This document shows positions 32,882 through 42,350 of a stretch of 64,000 nucleotides of DNA, in pieces; the first letter of the stretch is position 1; every line of letters starts with the position of its first letter. The notes below the pieces were generated by a model. The model was given only the letters and a program-made list of their open reading frames with translations. It was not told the DNA's origin and did not search any database. Where the stretch lies: the NCBI GenBank assembly GCA_026645935.1, contig JAPKMP010000018.1, positions 26,268-90,267 on the forward strand. The letters are read 5' to 3'. Position numbers and translations under genes: made by a program. Source of the stretch: Candidatus Villigracilaceae bacterium (GTDB taxonomy: Bacteria > Chloroflexota > Anaerolineae > Anaerolineales > Villigracilaceae).

Positions 32882-35800
32882 CTATTCCTCTGCCACAGGA
32901 ACCGTGAAATGGAAAACGGTACCTTTGCGGTATTCGCTTTCGAACCAGATTTGCCCGCCCTGCATTTCGACGAGGCTCTTCGTGATGTTCAAGCCAAGCC
33001 CCGTACCCGGTGATTCGCGCGCTTTGGGATCCTCCGAGCGGAAGAATTTCTGGAATATCTTTTGCTGATCCTCGGGAGCCATGCCGATCCCGCTGTCCTT
33101 TACCCAGAGATGAAGAACGCGCGGCGCTCCATCGGGATCCCATTGGTTTGGGCTTTCCGCGACCCCTACGTGAATACGTCCGCCCTCCGGAGTGTATTTA
33201 TATGCATTGCTGACGAGATTCGTCAGCACCTGCCCGACACGGACGCGGTCCGCCCACATATCGGGCAGGTTCGGCGGCACGGTCAATTCGAGTTTCTGTT
33301 TCTTTTCCTCCAATTGACGGGTGAATGTGCGAACCACATCATCAACGATTTCAGCCGCGGTGATGGCTTTAAATTCGAGGCGCAGACGTCCCGCTTCGAT
33401 CTTGGAATTGTCGTTGAGGTCGGAAACCAGGGTGGACATGCGCTCGACGTTGGATTTGATCGTCGTAAGGAAGTTCGTCTGCATCTCGGTGATCTGCCCC
33501 ACAGCTCCGCTTGCAAGCAGGTCGGTATACCCTTTGATGGAAGTCATTGGGTTTTTAAGTTCGTGCGCGACCAAGGATACAAAATCGCTCTTTGCCAGGT
33601 TGGCGCGCTGAACTTCGCTATAAAGCTGGGCGTTCGAAATGGCGATGGCGGCGTGGTCGGTGAGACGCGTGAGGAAGTCGATATCCACCTGCGTATCGCC
33701 GATGCTTTCCAGGTAAAGCAGGCCGATCACGGTAATCTCGCGGCGGATGGGAATCACCATCTGGTTTCGAGATGCCAGGAGCAGTTTGTTCTTCGAGGCT
33801 TCAACCGCCACTTCCACATTTTGGGGAAGGCCGGTCTCGACAGCGGCGATCATGGAGGGCAGTTCGATCTTCATCACCAATTGATCGCCGAGGTTGGCCA
33901 TCTGCTCATCCAACCCCTGATGTGCCATCACGCGCAATCGTCCTTCTTCGAGGATGCCGATCAAACCCGCCTCCGCACCGGACTGGCGAAGCGCCCAGTC
34001 GAGCGTGATGCGCATGGCACGGTCTATCTCCAGGCTGGCATTCAACTCGCGGTCGATCCTCTGCATGACCGAAAGTTCCTCGACGCGGTTGGCGAGCTCC
34101 TGATCGGTAAGAGTGTATAAGCGGGCGTTTTCTATGGCGACCGCTGCCTGACCCGCAAAGGCAGTCAGCAGGGTTTCGTCATTCGTGATAAAGGGCAGTC
34201 CATCGCGCCGGTTGATGACCTCGATCACACCAATCACGCGGTCCTTTGCCTGAAGCGGCACTGCCAGAAGAGAGCGGCTGACGAATCCTGTCTGCTGGTC
34301 CACCCCTTTGAATCGTGAAGGCGAATTTTGGTCTTCGTTTTCGATGACGGGTCTGCGTGTTTGCACGGCACGTCCCACAATTCCAGTACCGGGCGCAAGG
34401 CGTTTACCGACCAGGTTGCCTGCCACGGGTCCCACCGTTACGCGGAAGACCAGCTCATCGGTCTGGTCGTCCACCATGAACAGGCTGCCCGCTTCACAGT
34501 TCAAAATTCCGACGGCGTTCTCGAGGATGTTTTGAAGCAACGGATTCAATTCCAGGGTCGAAGTCAATTGACGGGTGATGTCATTCAGTGTTGTCAGTTG
34601 ATGCGCGCGTTCCTGGGTTTCCTTCAACAAACGCGCCTTCACAATGGCGCCGGCCGTTTGATCTGCAATGGCTTGCAGGAGTTCCAATTGCGCGCGGGTG
34701 TAGACCGTTGAGCTGTCGCGGCTGCCAACACTGAGCGCGCCGATGGTTTCAGCGCCGGCGTTGAGGGGCACCCCCATCCATGCGAAGACATTTTCGATGG
34801 TCGGGATAAGGTTGCGCGCCTGACACTCCCGGATGAAATCCTGTGTCATGATTGGGCGGCTCTTGCGGATCACTTCCGGCGAAAGCCCGATATTCGCCGC
34901 AAATGGCTGGTTTTCACGCTCGCCGATGCGTTCGTTATTCTCGAGACAGAAACCGTAATAGTAATACTCGCTGTCCTTGTTATAAAGAGTGATGTGGAAA
35001 TGCGAAGTCGGCAGGATCTGCGCCGTCTGGGCATAAATCAATTCCAGCACATCGTCGAAGGTCAGGGTCACATTCACGCCCTGCGATACGCGGGTCAAGG
35101 CGTTCATTTCCTGGATCCGACGTTCGAGATGCGCCACCGTTTGTACGCGTTCAATGGCAACCGAAGCCTGGTCGCAGATATTTTCAAGAAAACGCAGATC
35201 CTGTGGGGAATAGGGTTGGGCGGTCAGGCGCGGACCCAACGCCATCCAGCCGTTGGGTTTGTCCTTGCCGGGAAATGCGATGAACAGCCGCGCTCCCAAC
35301 AAAGCAATGCGGGATTGCTCTGGGCGTAAAGAATCCGGAAGGTCCGTGCCGCTATCCAAATAGAGCGGCAGGCTTTCGCGTTTGAAGTAAGACACCAACG
35401 GACTTCCCGAAGTAAAACGGATATCGGTCGTCGCGCGGCGCCCCTCGCCGGGCGAGGCGGTGTAAAAATCATTCAGTGAATCGTAGGTGAAAATGTGAAT
35501 CTGCTCAGGAGCCAGGGTCGAGGCGATCTGGTCCCGAAGAAGCGAACTGATGGCGTTCAAATCAAGAGCGGTGGTCAGCCTGTGGGAAAAATCCTCCAAT
35601 TGCTCCGCAGCCACGCGCGACCCGCGGAAGAATATCGCATCGGTCAGGTTTTGAAGGCGGGACCGGAGCGGTTCGAGGACAAGGGCAAGGACAAGGATAA
35701 AAATTCCCGCAAGATAATTTTTGGGCAGGGCATTCCCGAACAACAAACCCGCGCCGGAAGAAACCAGCGCATACCCAAGCGTAACAATGACCGTGAGGAT

Positions 35801-36880
35801 GGCATACATGACTCCGCGCCGGGCGAAATCGTCGGTGCGAAGGAAACGGAAACGCATGATGTTATACCCCATCACAGCCGGGAAAATGACAACCGGCAGG
35901 AACAGCAGGGGAGAAAATGCGATAGAGAAGACCGCGCCAAGCGAAAGGAAGATCGCCAGCGGACCGAGGGCGAAGAACGCGCCCAACAGCGTGCTGCGCG
36001 CCTGTGACTTCACCACAGGCGACGGCGAGGAGAATGCATAATTGAAATTAAACCCAAGCAGGATCAAAATGCAGAGCGCATCGAAATAATATATGTTCTG
36101 CCACAAGGGGATATAAGCCGTCGGCTGTTCCCGGTTGAAGATGTAGGGGGTGACCGCCAATGCAAGCACAAGGCTGAATAGAAAACCCACCCATCGCATA
36201 TACGGACGGTTGACAAGGAGACGTGGAGAAGATGGAAAAGACAAAGCCAGGGCAAGGGTCGAGCCGCCAGCAATGGCGATGGCAAACGTCCAGAGCAGGG
36301 TCAATTCGTGGCTCGTCCAGATGTTGAAGATGGTGCCGGTCACTATCGCAAAGGAAGAGGCGAACATGGTGAACGCGCGACCGGCTGGTTCGTTCCGCCG
36401 CAAACCGAACGTCCAAATACTGAGCGCGATAAAAATTATGGAAATGATGAAAGGCAGGAGCAGATAAACGTTGACGCCGTCTTCCGGAAAGCGCTGCAAC
36501 TCGACGCTCAAGTCGCGCGTTTCGCCTTCCGCAAATTGAACTGTGAGGTTGACGTTTTCACCGGGCACGAATTTACCGACGATGATGGAACGCACATCGC
36601 GGCTGGTTTCCACCTCCAGCCCATTGACCGCCAAAAGGCGATCGCCGCTTTTCACCGCTTCGTTGAAGACCCAGGCATCGCCATCCCCGCCAGTATCGGT
36701 GAAGACAAGCGTGTGTTCGTAGAAGGTGCCGAGAAACGGTTCCCGAATCCACTGGACGGCAAGGACAAGCGACCAAACCAGAGCAACGATTGCCAGCGCT
36801 TGATAAAGAAAAACGATCCCCGTCAGGATGCGGTCCAGCAATTTACCGGAAAGACGAGTGTTCGACGAGTTGTATCCCAT
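32882..36880 (-). CDS. Large hybrid-sensor histidine kinase: PDZ, 7TM, GAF, HisKA, HATPase
   Basis: 1332 residues. A first membrane segment (about 18-42), an extracellular PDZ domain (about 65-128: AVKSGDRLLAVNGLEVETSRDVRS), then some 7-8 membrane segments up to about 415. Four GAF domains follow in the cytoplasm at roughly 430-590, 595-760, 765-930 and 935-1095. HisKA has the phospho-acceptor in VAHELKNPMTSIKGY. HATPase has N box QVLTNLVSNAYKYTPEGG, DSGIGMAP and GTGLGLNI. No response receiver domain is fused. It is co-transcribed with a FIST-domain protein; no response regulator is adjacent. It may sense a small molecule through PDZ, GAF or the FIST partner. Confidence 0.93.
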   Translation of the reverse strand: MGYNSSNTRLSGKLLDRILTGIVFLYQALAIVALVWSLVLAVQWIREPFLGTFYEHTLVFTDTGGDGDAWVFNEAVKSGDRLLAVNGLEVETSRDVRSIIVGKFVPGENVNLTVQFAEGETRDLSVELQRFPEDGVNVYLLLPFIISIIFIALSIWTFGLRRNEPAGRAFTMFASSFAIVTGTIFNIWTSHELTLLWTFAIAIAGGSTLALALSFPSSPRLLVNRPYMRWVGFLFSLVLALAVTPYIFNREQPTAYIPLWQNIYYFDALCILILLGFNFNYAFSSPSPVVKSQARSTLLGAFFALGPLAIFLSLGAVFSIAFSPLLFLPVVIFPAVMGYNIMRFRFLRTDDFARRGVMYAILTVIVTLGYALVSSGAGLLFGNALPKNYLAGIFILVLALVLEPLRSRLQNLTDAIFFRGSRVAAEQLEDFSHRLTTALDLNAISSLLRDQIASTLAPEQIHIFTYDSLNDFYTASPGEGRRATTDIRFTSGSPLVSYFKRESLPLYLDSGTDLPDSLRPEQSRIALLGARLFIAFPGKDKPNGWMALGPRLTAQPYSPQDLRFLENICDQASVAIERVQTVAHLERRIQEMNALTRVSQGVNVTLTFDDVLELIYAQTAQILPTSHFHITLYNKDSEYYYYGFCLENNERIGERENQPFAANIGLSPEVIRKSRPIMTQDFIRECQARNLIPTIENVFAWMGVPLNAGAETIGALSVGSRDSSTVYTRAQLELLQAIADQTAGAIVKARLLKETQERAHQLTTLNDITRQLTSTLELNPLLQNILENAVGILNCEAGSLFMVDDQTDELVFRVTVGPVAGNLVGKRLAPGTGIVGRAVQTRRPVIENEDQNSPSRFKGVDQQTGFVSRSLLAVPLQAKDRVIGVIEVINRRDGLPFITNDETLLTAFAGQAAVAIENARLYTLTDQELANRVEELSVMQRIDRELNASLEIDRAMRITLDWALRQSGAEAGLIGILEEGRLRVMAHQGLDEQMANLGDQLVMKIELPSMIAAVETGLPQNVEVAVEASKNKLLLASRNQMVIPIRREITVIGLLYLESIGDTQVDIDFLTRLTDHAAIAISNAQLYSEVQRANLAKSDFVSLVAHELKNPMTSIKGYTDLLASGAVGQITEMQTNFLTTIKSNVERMSTLVSDLNDNSKIEAGRLRLEFKAITAAEIVDDVVRTFTRQLEEKKQKLELTVPPNLPDMWADRVRVGQVLTNLVSNAYKYTPEGGRIHVGVAESPNQWDPDGAPRVLHLWVKDSGIGMAPEDQQKIFQKFFRSEDPKARESPGTGLGLNITKSLVEMQGGQIWFESEYRKGTVFHFTVPVAEE

Positions 36881-37012
36881 GGCGAAATTCGATGGAAATT
36901 TTACTCCACAAAACCACCGCCGGACTATGGTACTTTCATGACAAAGGTGAAAGGAATCCCGCCTCGCCCCGGACTTCAGGCTGATTCCCCTCCCTCGAGC
37001 GGATTCTCCCCC

Positions 37013-38728
37013 TTAAGGTTTATGTTTTGCGAGCAGGGCCTCGTACACCGATTCAGGAATGTCCGTCACTTTATAGATCTGGATGTACTCCAGCCCGTCG
37101 ATGTAGATCACCTTCTCCGGTTCCACCACGCCTTCGAATTCAGAAAGCATCTTTTCAGTCTCAGGATGTTTGGCGCGGGTGATCGGATACAACACGAGAT
37201 AATCCGACTTCCGCATTTCGTCCGTGATGGTAACAAAGTCATCGTTCAATATATTGATGCGTTTCAAAACGATGGTCTCGCCGGGGAAATACCACGAGAA
37301 CGTCCCCATGCCGTTGTAGACGTAGGCTTTGATGTTTTTCGCATCCGGCTTTTGGGAGAGATAATCTGAAGCTTCCGCCAAACCTTCACCGTAACCCAAA
37401 GTCGCCGCCTCTTTTGCCAAGGGATTGCGGTAGGTGAAATAATAAGGCGCATATGGCAATCCGAAACCGATCTGCGCGAGGATCAAAACGACGGATGCCA
37501 TGAGCGGCGCAACAAGTTTCGAGAATCCCTTCCCACTTGAAGCCAGCCATGCAATAGCGCTCCCCCAGCCGACTCCCGCAATGACATCGAACCCGACAAA
37601 GGCGTTCATGATGTAGTGCGCGTGGTTGCGTCCCTGCGCGATGCCAAACATCAATATGAACAGAACGCCAAGCAGGGCAAGATACCCGATCATCGAGCGG
37701 ACCTGGTCGGAAAAACGCTCCTTCCCTTTGGTAAACAAGAAAACAGGCGCGAAAATCAAGCCGAGCCAGGTGATGAAGGTCGTACCGGAAAAATAATAGC
37801 GGAGGTAGAGCAGGATTCCGTCCCAGCGCGTGACAACACTGAATGAGGCGGGATCCAGTTCCTCGGTCACGTCGAGGCGGGCACCCTGGAAGGCATAGCT
37901 AAAGGCGTTGCCATACACTTCGCGGAGCATGCGAGCCGGGTCCACCCACATCCCGGGCCATAAAATAAAGTAAACGAGAGCCGCCGCCCCGAACCAAATC
38001 CCGAAGGTTTTTAGCGCGTGCAAGAATTTTATTTTGAACGACTTATCTTTTTCAAAGAGGCTGAGGAACAGCATCAACCCGACCACGCCGAGCAGGGCTA
38101 TCGAAGTGGATTTGTTCAACTGCGCCAAACCAAATGCCGCACCGGAGATCAATAGATAGACCAGCCGGTTCTGAAAACGATACAAGTGAAAGCCGAGGAA
38201 CGAAACCAAAACGAACATTGCCCCCATCGTTTCCATGTTGAGCAGGCGCGAGTGACCAAGGAAGAAGGGCGAGATGGTCGCCAATGCAATGGAGAGAAAG
38301 GCAAGATTTTCCCCGACGATGAGACTCAAGAGAATGAACGCCATGATTGCAAAGAGCGCCAGCACGCCCGCCTGAATGTAACGCGCGTAACGGACAAGTT
38401 CAATGGTCTCCTTCCCGTTCTCGCGCAGGAACTCCTCGTAGAACGGTTTGCGCTGGTCGAAGAACCCCTGACCGAAGCCGCGGTACTCGGGAAAATATGC
38501 CAGCATGGCGGTCGAGATGACCCACATATTCGTCACACCGGGGTGATATTCGAAGTAGGTGTCCTGAAAATCCCTATGTGTGACCGCGTAATAGAAATTG
38601 GAACTGGAGATGACCCACCAGGGCTCGTCGATGTTGACGGCCGCATCGATGCGCGTGAGGCGCGAAGGCAGTGTCAATGCAAGCAGGAGAAGGATGTAAA
38701 TTATTTTTGTACGATGACGGTTTAGCAT
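37013..38728 (-). CDS. GT39/PMT-like membrane glycosyltransferase
   Basis: 571 residues from the ATG at 38728; a GTG 12 bases further up is possible. About 10-12 membrane segments. The N-terminal DEPWWV matches the Asp-Glu pair of lipid-linked-sugar glycosyltransferases (PMT/ArnT type). It shares with the 602-residue protein of 38883-40691 the stretches YFPEYRGFGQGF, VYGNAFSYAFQGARL-VTEELD and YYFTYRNPL, so the two are tandem paralogs. The soluble C-terminal part (about 430-570) is probably outside. The donor is likely a polyprenyl phosphate sugar. Confidence 0.85.
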   Translation of the reverse strand: MLNRHRTKIIYILLLLALTLPSRLTRIDAAVNIDEPWWVISSSNFYYAVTHRDFQDTYFEYHPGVTNMWVISTAMLAYFPEYRGFGQGFFDQRKPFYEEFLRENGKETIELVRYARYIQAGVLALFAIMAFILLSLIVGENLAFLSIALATISPFFLGHSRLLNMETMGAMFVLVSFLGFHLYRFQNRLVYLLISGAAFGLAQLNKSTSIALLGVVGLMLFLSLFEKDKSFKIKFLHALKTFGIWFGAAALVYFILWPGMWVDPARMLREVYGNAFSYAFQGARLDVTEELDPASFSVVTRWDGILLYLRYYFSGTTFITWLGLIFAPVFLFTKGKERFSDQVRSMIGYLALLGVLFILMFGIAQGRNHAHYIMNAFVGFDVIAGVGWGSAIAWLASSGKGFSKLVAPLMASVVLILAQIGFGLPYAPYYFTYRNPLAKEAATLGYGEGLAEASDYLSQKPDAKNIKAYVYNGMGTFSWYFPGETIVLKRINILNDDFVTITDEMRKSDYLVLYPITRAKHPETEKMLSEFEGVVEPEKVIYIDGLEYIQIYKVTDIPESVYEALLAKHKP

Positions 38729-38789
38729 GTTAATTCCCACGCGCGCGCTTCGACTGCGAACGGGTCAAGCGCCCGCTCTCCGCTCAGCG

Positions 38790-38862
38790 CGGCTGTCGTC
38801 CTGAGCGGAGCGTCGAGTGATCGCCGAGGAGCGAAGTCGAAGGACAAGTCATACAGCATACT
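38790..38862. repeat. Dispersed repeat (CCTGAGCGGAGCG type)
   Basis: Reads TGTCGTCCTGAGCGGAGCGTC ... GAGGAGCGAAGTCGAAGGACAAG, an imperfect palindrome of the kind common between genes in this group. It separates the two paralogous glycosyltransferase genes. Confidence 0.5.
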
Positions 38863-38882
38863 TTCTGGATAAGGGATACTGA

Positions 38883-40691
38883 TCACTTTAAATGCGCTAA
38901 CGCCTTATAGATCTCGGGACCGAGGTCGTCCACCTTGTAGATGCGGACGTATTCATACCCGTTCAGCCAGACCACATGGAACGGCTCCGCCTGCGCCATG
39001 GCGTTGACGAAGTTCAGGTGATGCGCCAATTGTCCCTGGTTGGCGTAATAGACGATTAGATATTCCGAGGCGCGTAAATTACTGAGCAGGTCTTCGGTGT
39101 GTTCGCCATCCGAATAATACGGGCGGTAGCTGATCGTCGGACCGGGATAGTAATACGAAACGCATCCGCGGCTGTAATAGGAAAAGACGGTTGTATTCTC
39201 GGCATCGGGCAAGTCAGCGAGAAAATGCGCGGCGGTCTCCAGACCTTCACAGTACGGGAAGTGCGGAAACTCGTTATACCAACCGGCGGCATAAAGGATC
39301 GGGTTGCGATAGGTGAAATAGTATGGATAATTCGCCAACGCGCTCCCGGCTTGATAGAGCATGACAACAGCGAGCAAAGTGTATTGCCAATAATTGCGCG
39401 ATGAAGGAAGTCGCTTCGACAACCATTCCACGAAATAGAACCAGCCAACTCCCGCCAGCAGATTGAAAGATAGATAACTCGAAAGGATGTAATGCGGCGA
39501 GTTGCGCCCCTGCGCGACGCCGATCAAAAAGACGAAAGCAATCCCGTTCACAAGCCACAGCGTAAAGAAAAGCTTGTTTCGCTGAGCCCGCTCCGGGTCC
39601 CGTGTGAGCGGGAGGGCAAATCCCAATAGGACGCCGAGCCAGGTCACAGGCGTCGTGCGATACAAAAAAATCTTGAATACTTCCCACACATCAGCAAAGC
39701 GTGTGTTGAGCGTGAATTGAGAAACGTCCAATTCTTCGGTGATCTTGAGGCGCGCGCCCTGGAAGGCGTAACTGAAGGCGTTGCCGTACACTTCGTAAAG
39801 CATCTTGCCGGGCGCGACCCACATGCCGGGCCAGAAGACGAAGTAGGTGATCGCCAAAAACAGGAACCACAAGCCGAATGTTTTCAGCGCGGATAAAAAT
39901 CCCCTGCCCCAGCCCTGTTCGCGGTCTTGAATCATTTTCCACAATAGCAAAACACCAATCGCGGCGAGCGTTGCGATCGAGGAAGATTTCGATAACGACA
40001 TAAATCCCGCCGCCACGCCGGAGAGGATCAAGTAAATAATTGATGGCAGATACCGTCCCGAAGGTTTGCCCGAAAACGAGCCGGGATTAAGAAATTGTCG
40101 CCACGGCGCCACAGCGACGCCTTCGGGACGTTCTGCAAAAAGATAGATCGCCAGCGAGATCAGCGAGATCATCCCGAAGAGCGAGACCATGCCTTCGTGA
40201 TCCATCAGGCGGTGCTGGCTCAAATAGAACGGATCGAACATGGCGAAGACCAAAGCAAAAATCGCGGCAGGCTTCGGGAAAAATTTTTGCAAAAGGAAGT
40301 ATAGAACGAGGAACAAAACCAGCAGGACAAAGACTTGAATGACGCGCGAATAGATCAGGAGCTGCAACGGGTCTTTCCCGTGCGAGACCATGAAAGGGTC
40401 GAGCCGCCCCTTTTCGTAATCGAGATAGCCCTGACCGAAGCCGCGGTATTCGGGGAAGTACACCAGCATCGCAGCCGAAATGATCGTCATGGTCGTCACC
40501 GCGGGCTGGTATTCGTAGACCGTATTTTCGAATTCCCTCTGCCCCAACGCATAATAATAATTCGCGCCCTGACTCAGCCACGAAGGCTCGTCGAGTGTCA
40601 CAAAATCACCGATGCCCGCAAGCCGCGGGGCGAGGAAGACGACGATTAGCCCGATGTAGATGGCGATGTCAATTAATTTGTTTCGATTCAT
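38883..40691 (-). CDS. GT39/PMT-like membrane glycosyltransferase
   Basis: 602 residues, about 12 membrane segments. LDEPSWLSQGANYYYAL near the N-terminus holds the acidic pair. It is a close relative of the 37013-38728 protein. A longer loop after helix 5 (GVAVAPWRQFLNPGSF) and a C-terminal soluble part (from about 445) are visible. A TATAAT box ends eight bases before the ATG, so it probably has a leaderless message. Substrate unknown; likely transfers a sugar from a polyprenyl phosphate outside the membrane. Confidence 0.85.
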   Translation of the reverse strand: MNRNKLIDIAIYIGLIVVFLAPRLAGIGDFVTLDEPSWLSQGANYYYALGQREFENTVYEYQPAVTTMTIISAAMLVYFPEYRGFGQGYLDYEKGRLDPFMVSHGKDPLQLLIYSRVIQVFVLLVLFLVLYFLLQKFFPKPAAIFALVFAMFDPFYLSQHRLMDHEGMVSLFGMISLISLAIYLFAERPEGVAVAPWRQFLNPGSFSGKPSGRYLPSIIYLILSGVAAGFMSLSKSSSIATLAAIGVLLLWKMIQDREQGWGRGFLSALKTFGLWFLFLAITYFVFWPGMWVAPGKMLYEVYGNAFSYAFQGARLKITEELDVSQFTLNTRFADVWEVFKIFLYRTTPVTWLGVLLGFALPLTRDPERAQRNKLFFTLWLVNGIAFVFLIGVAQGRNSPHYILSSYLSFNLLAGVGWFYFVEWLSKRLPSSRNYWQYTLLAVVMLYQAGSALANYPYYFTYRNPILYAAGWYNEFPHFPYCEGLETAAHFLADLPDAENTTVFSYYSRGCVSYYYPGPTISYRPYYSDGEHTEDLLSNLRASEYLIVYYANQGQLAHHLNFVNAMAQAEPFHVVWLNGYEYVRIYKVDDLGPEIYKALAHLK

Positions 40692-40699
40692 GATGGCGG

Positions 40700-40705
40700 A
40701 TTATA
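40700..40705 (-). promoter_or_regulatory. -10 box of the 38883-40691 gene, leaderless type
   Basis: TTGTATAAT on the minus strand ends eight bases before the ATG at 40691. No ribosome site in between. Confidence 0.5.
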
Positions 40706-40775
40706 CAATACGGCATCGAGTCCGGACCCGTCAGAGAGGGCAAACCCAGCGATCGCATTGCCGCTGGCTATAGAT

Positions 40776-40810
40776 ACCCAGACCTCTGAGGTCTGTCGCA
40801 ATGACTAATT
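40776..40810. repeat. Short palindromic repeat
   Basis: AGACCTCTGAGGTCT is near-palindromic and is followed by GTCGCAATGAC, an end piece of the TCATTGCGAG element. It lies in a 169-base gap that otherwise shows no gene. Confidence 0.45.
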
Positions 40811-40860
40811 TAACATTCGAGAATATTTCTCTAACTGTGCCACCAACTGATACATCCTAT

Positions 40861-41802
40861 TCAATATAAAGGATCATCCCACTCGTGATTCTTCCAATAC
40901 TGATTAAAATATTCAGGTACATCTATCCATTTACCATCAACTGCATACACATGTCCTTTCCCATTCTCACCATACCAAGCTATCAATCCTTTGCCTCTAT
41001 CTTTAAAAGCAACAATCGCGTATTCGGATGTAACAATCTCGTTCCACTCCTTGTCTACTAATTCAGGAACTACATTAGACCCCCACATTCCATGGCTTAA
41101 AGGAAATATTTCCCTCATCCCGTTATATGAATAAACAATTTTCCAATCACCATTAATCTTTTCAGTTCTCCAGCCCATAAATCTACTTGCAATTTTTGAT
41201 CTGCCTTGAATGTTGTTTACTCTATGTTCAGGTGCAGTAGAACTATTGTTTTTTATCATATATTGCACTTCTTCAGGGGAATAGCCGTCGAGTTTTACAA
41301 CTCCATTGTTAGGCGCTGCAAATTCTACCTTTTGTCTTGTAAATTCCCCATTTTCATAAACCCATCCAAACATGTCTATAATTCCATATTCAACTTTAAG
41401 GTCATACTCGGTCATATTGACAGTGAAATTTTCCTGATCTTCAAATAGATAAACTCTTTGCAAAGCCCATGTTGGCTTTGGGTCGCTTGGTCTCCCCCTA
41501 TTGATCATGGTATTTTCATCAAAGGGGATGACGGTAAAGCCTGCAATTTCAGCGCCGTTTGCCTGGTCAATCACTTTTCCATCGGGGGTAACTTCAAATC
41601 CCTTGCCTGCAAAAAATTCCTGCGCTGCCGCCACCTCCGGCGGAATTTGTGGCTGGGGGGTTTCGGTAGGTTGGGGCGTATTCGTGGGTAATGGAGGCGG
41701 TGAGACTTCCGAAGTCTCCAAGACTTCGGAAGTCTGTGAAGCGGATTGGCAGGCGGCAAGGGTCAACGCGATGACGAAAAGGATGGTGATGGGTTTTTTC
41801 AT
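40861..41802 (-). CDS. Lipoprotein with in-frame palindromic repeat
   Basis: 313 residues from the ATG at 41802, with AGGGAG before it. Signal peptide with lipobox LAACQ (Cys17). A Thr/Pro/Ser linker follows, including TSEVLETSEV and PTNTPQPTETPQPQIP. The mature part (about 65-313) has no recognised family; it is rich in aromatic residues and ends NQYWKNHEWDDPLY. The DNA for the mature part is AT-richer than its neighbours, which suggests transfer, while the linker carries a perfect inverted repeat. Confidence 0.75.
   Translation of the reverse strand: MKKPITILFVIALTLAACQSASQTSEVLETSEVSPPPLPTNTPQPTETPQPQIPPEVAAAQEFFAGKGFEVTPDGKVIDQANGAEIAGFTVIPFDENTMINRGRPSDPKPTWALQRVYLFEDQENFTVNMTEYDLKVEYGIIDMFGWVYENGEFTRQKVEFAAPNNGVVKLDGYSPEEVQYMIKNNSSTAPEHRVNNIQGRSKIASRFMGWRTEKINGDWKIVYSYNGMREIFPLSHGMWGSNVVPELVDKEWNEIVTSEYAIVAFKDRGKGLIAWYGENGKGHVYAVDGKWIDVPEYFNQYWKNHEWDDPLY
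41703..41735. repeat. Inverted repeat of two 15-bp units inside a CDS
   Basis: AGACTTCCGAAGTCT (41703-41717), CCA, AGACTTCGGAAGTCT (41721-41735). The second unit is the exact reverse complement of the first, and each unit is itself nearly palindromic. It codes for the linker next to the lipobox (TSEVLETSEV). Confidence 0.7.
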
Positions 41803-41855
41803 GGCAAACTCCCTGATAAAACAAAATCCCCGCGGCGGGCGCGAGGATCGAACGG

Positions 41856-42056
41856 TCAAACCGTCTCCAACTGAACCAGTTTCAACATATCCGGCTTGAC
41901 GCGCGTGCTCAAGTCGAGGATTTCAATGCCAACCACGCGGTTGTTTTCATCGAAATCGAGGATGATGCCCGGCTGAACTTCCTCAGACTCGACAATGACA
42001 CTGTCATCGAGACGCAGGTAAAGCGCGTCGTTTTCCTTATCAACTTTTAATTTCAT
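41856..42056 (-). CDS. DUF2283 protein (possible antitoxin partner)
   Basis: 66 residues from the ATG at 42056; the open frame is longer but overlaps the upstream gene. DUF2283 is marked by KENDALYLRLDDSVIVESEEVQPGIILDFDENNRVVGIEILDLS. It starts within the stop of the DUF4258 gene (ATGA), so the two are translated together. DUF4258-DUF2283 pairs recur in bacteria and are thought to be toxin-antitoxin-like; this is family knowledge, not shown here. Confidence 0.88.
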   Translation of the reverse strand: MKLKVDKENDALYLRLDDSVIVESEEVQPGIILDFDENNRVVGIEILDLSTRVKPDMLKLVQLETV

Positions 42057-42301
42057 CGCTTGCTCCTTAATCTTCGGTCGAAGAACAGGGTGACGATCCG
42101 TTTTGGGGAATCTTTCGGACTGACAACCACATGTAAAATGCGGTTTTCCCTTTCGGGGATCGCCTTCGTAAAATGCAGGTTCCCGTCTTCGCCCGTATAC
42201 GCAGTTCCCGACTCCTCCAAAGTTTGCCAAACCCAATCTTCCAGAATATGGCGTTCCGACATCATACCCAGGGCGTGCTTGGAAAGGACGTAATCTGCCA
42301 T
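42053..42301 (-). CDS. DUF4258 protein (RelE/ParE-like)
   Basis: 82 residues. The fold is suggested by the N-terminal SKHALGMMSERHILEDWVWQTL, then GNLHFTKAIPERENRILHVVVSP and RIVTLFFDRR. DUF4258 proteins are distantly related to RelE/ParE toxins. It overlaps the DUF2283 gene by four bases. The TAAAAT at 42311-42316 precedes it by nine bases. Confidence 0.85.
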   Translation of the reverse strand: MADYVLSKHALGMMSERHILEDWVWQTLEESGTAYTGEDGNLHFTKAIPERENRILHVVVSPKDSPKRIVTLFFDRRLRSKR

Positions 42302-42310
42302 GGCGAGGTC

Positions 42311-42316
42311 ATTTTA
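42311..42316 (-). promoter_or_regulatory. -10 box of the DUF4258 gene, leaderless type
   Basis: TTAAAAT on the minus strand with nine bases to the ATG at 42301. It is back-to-back with the plus-strand box at 42351, so the 62-base gap holds two divergent leaderless promoters. Confidence 0.5.
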
Positions 42317-42350
42317 ACACACGCCGATAATACCGTTTTCAGCCAAATGG

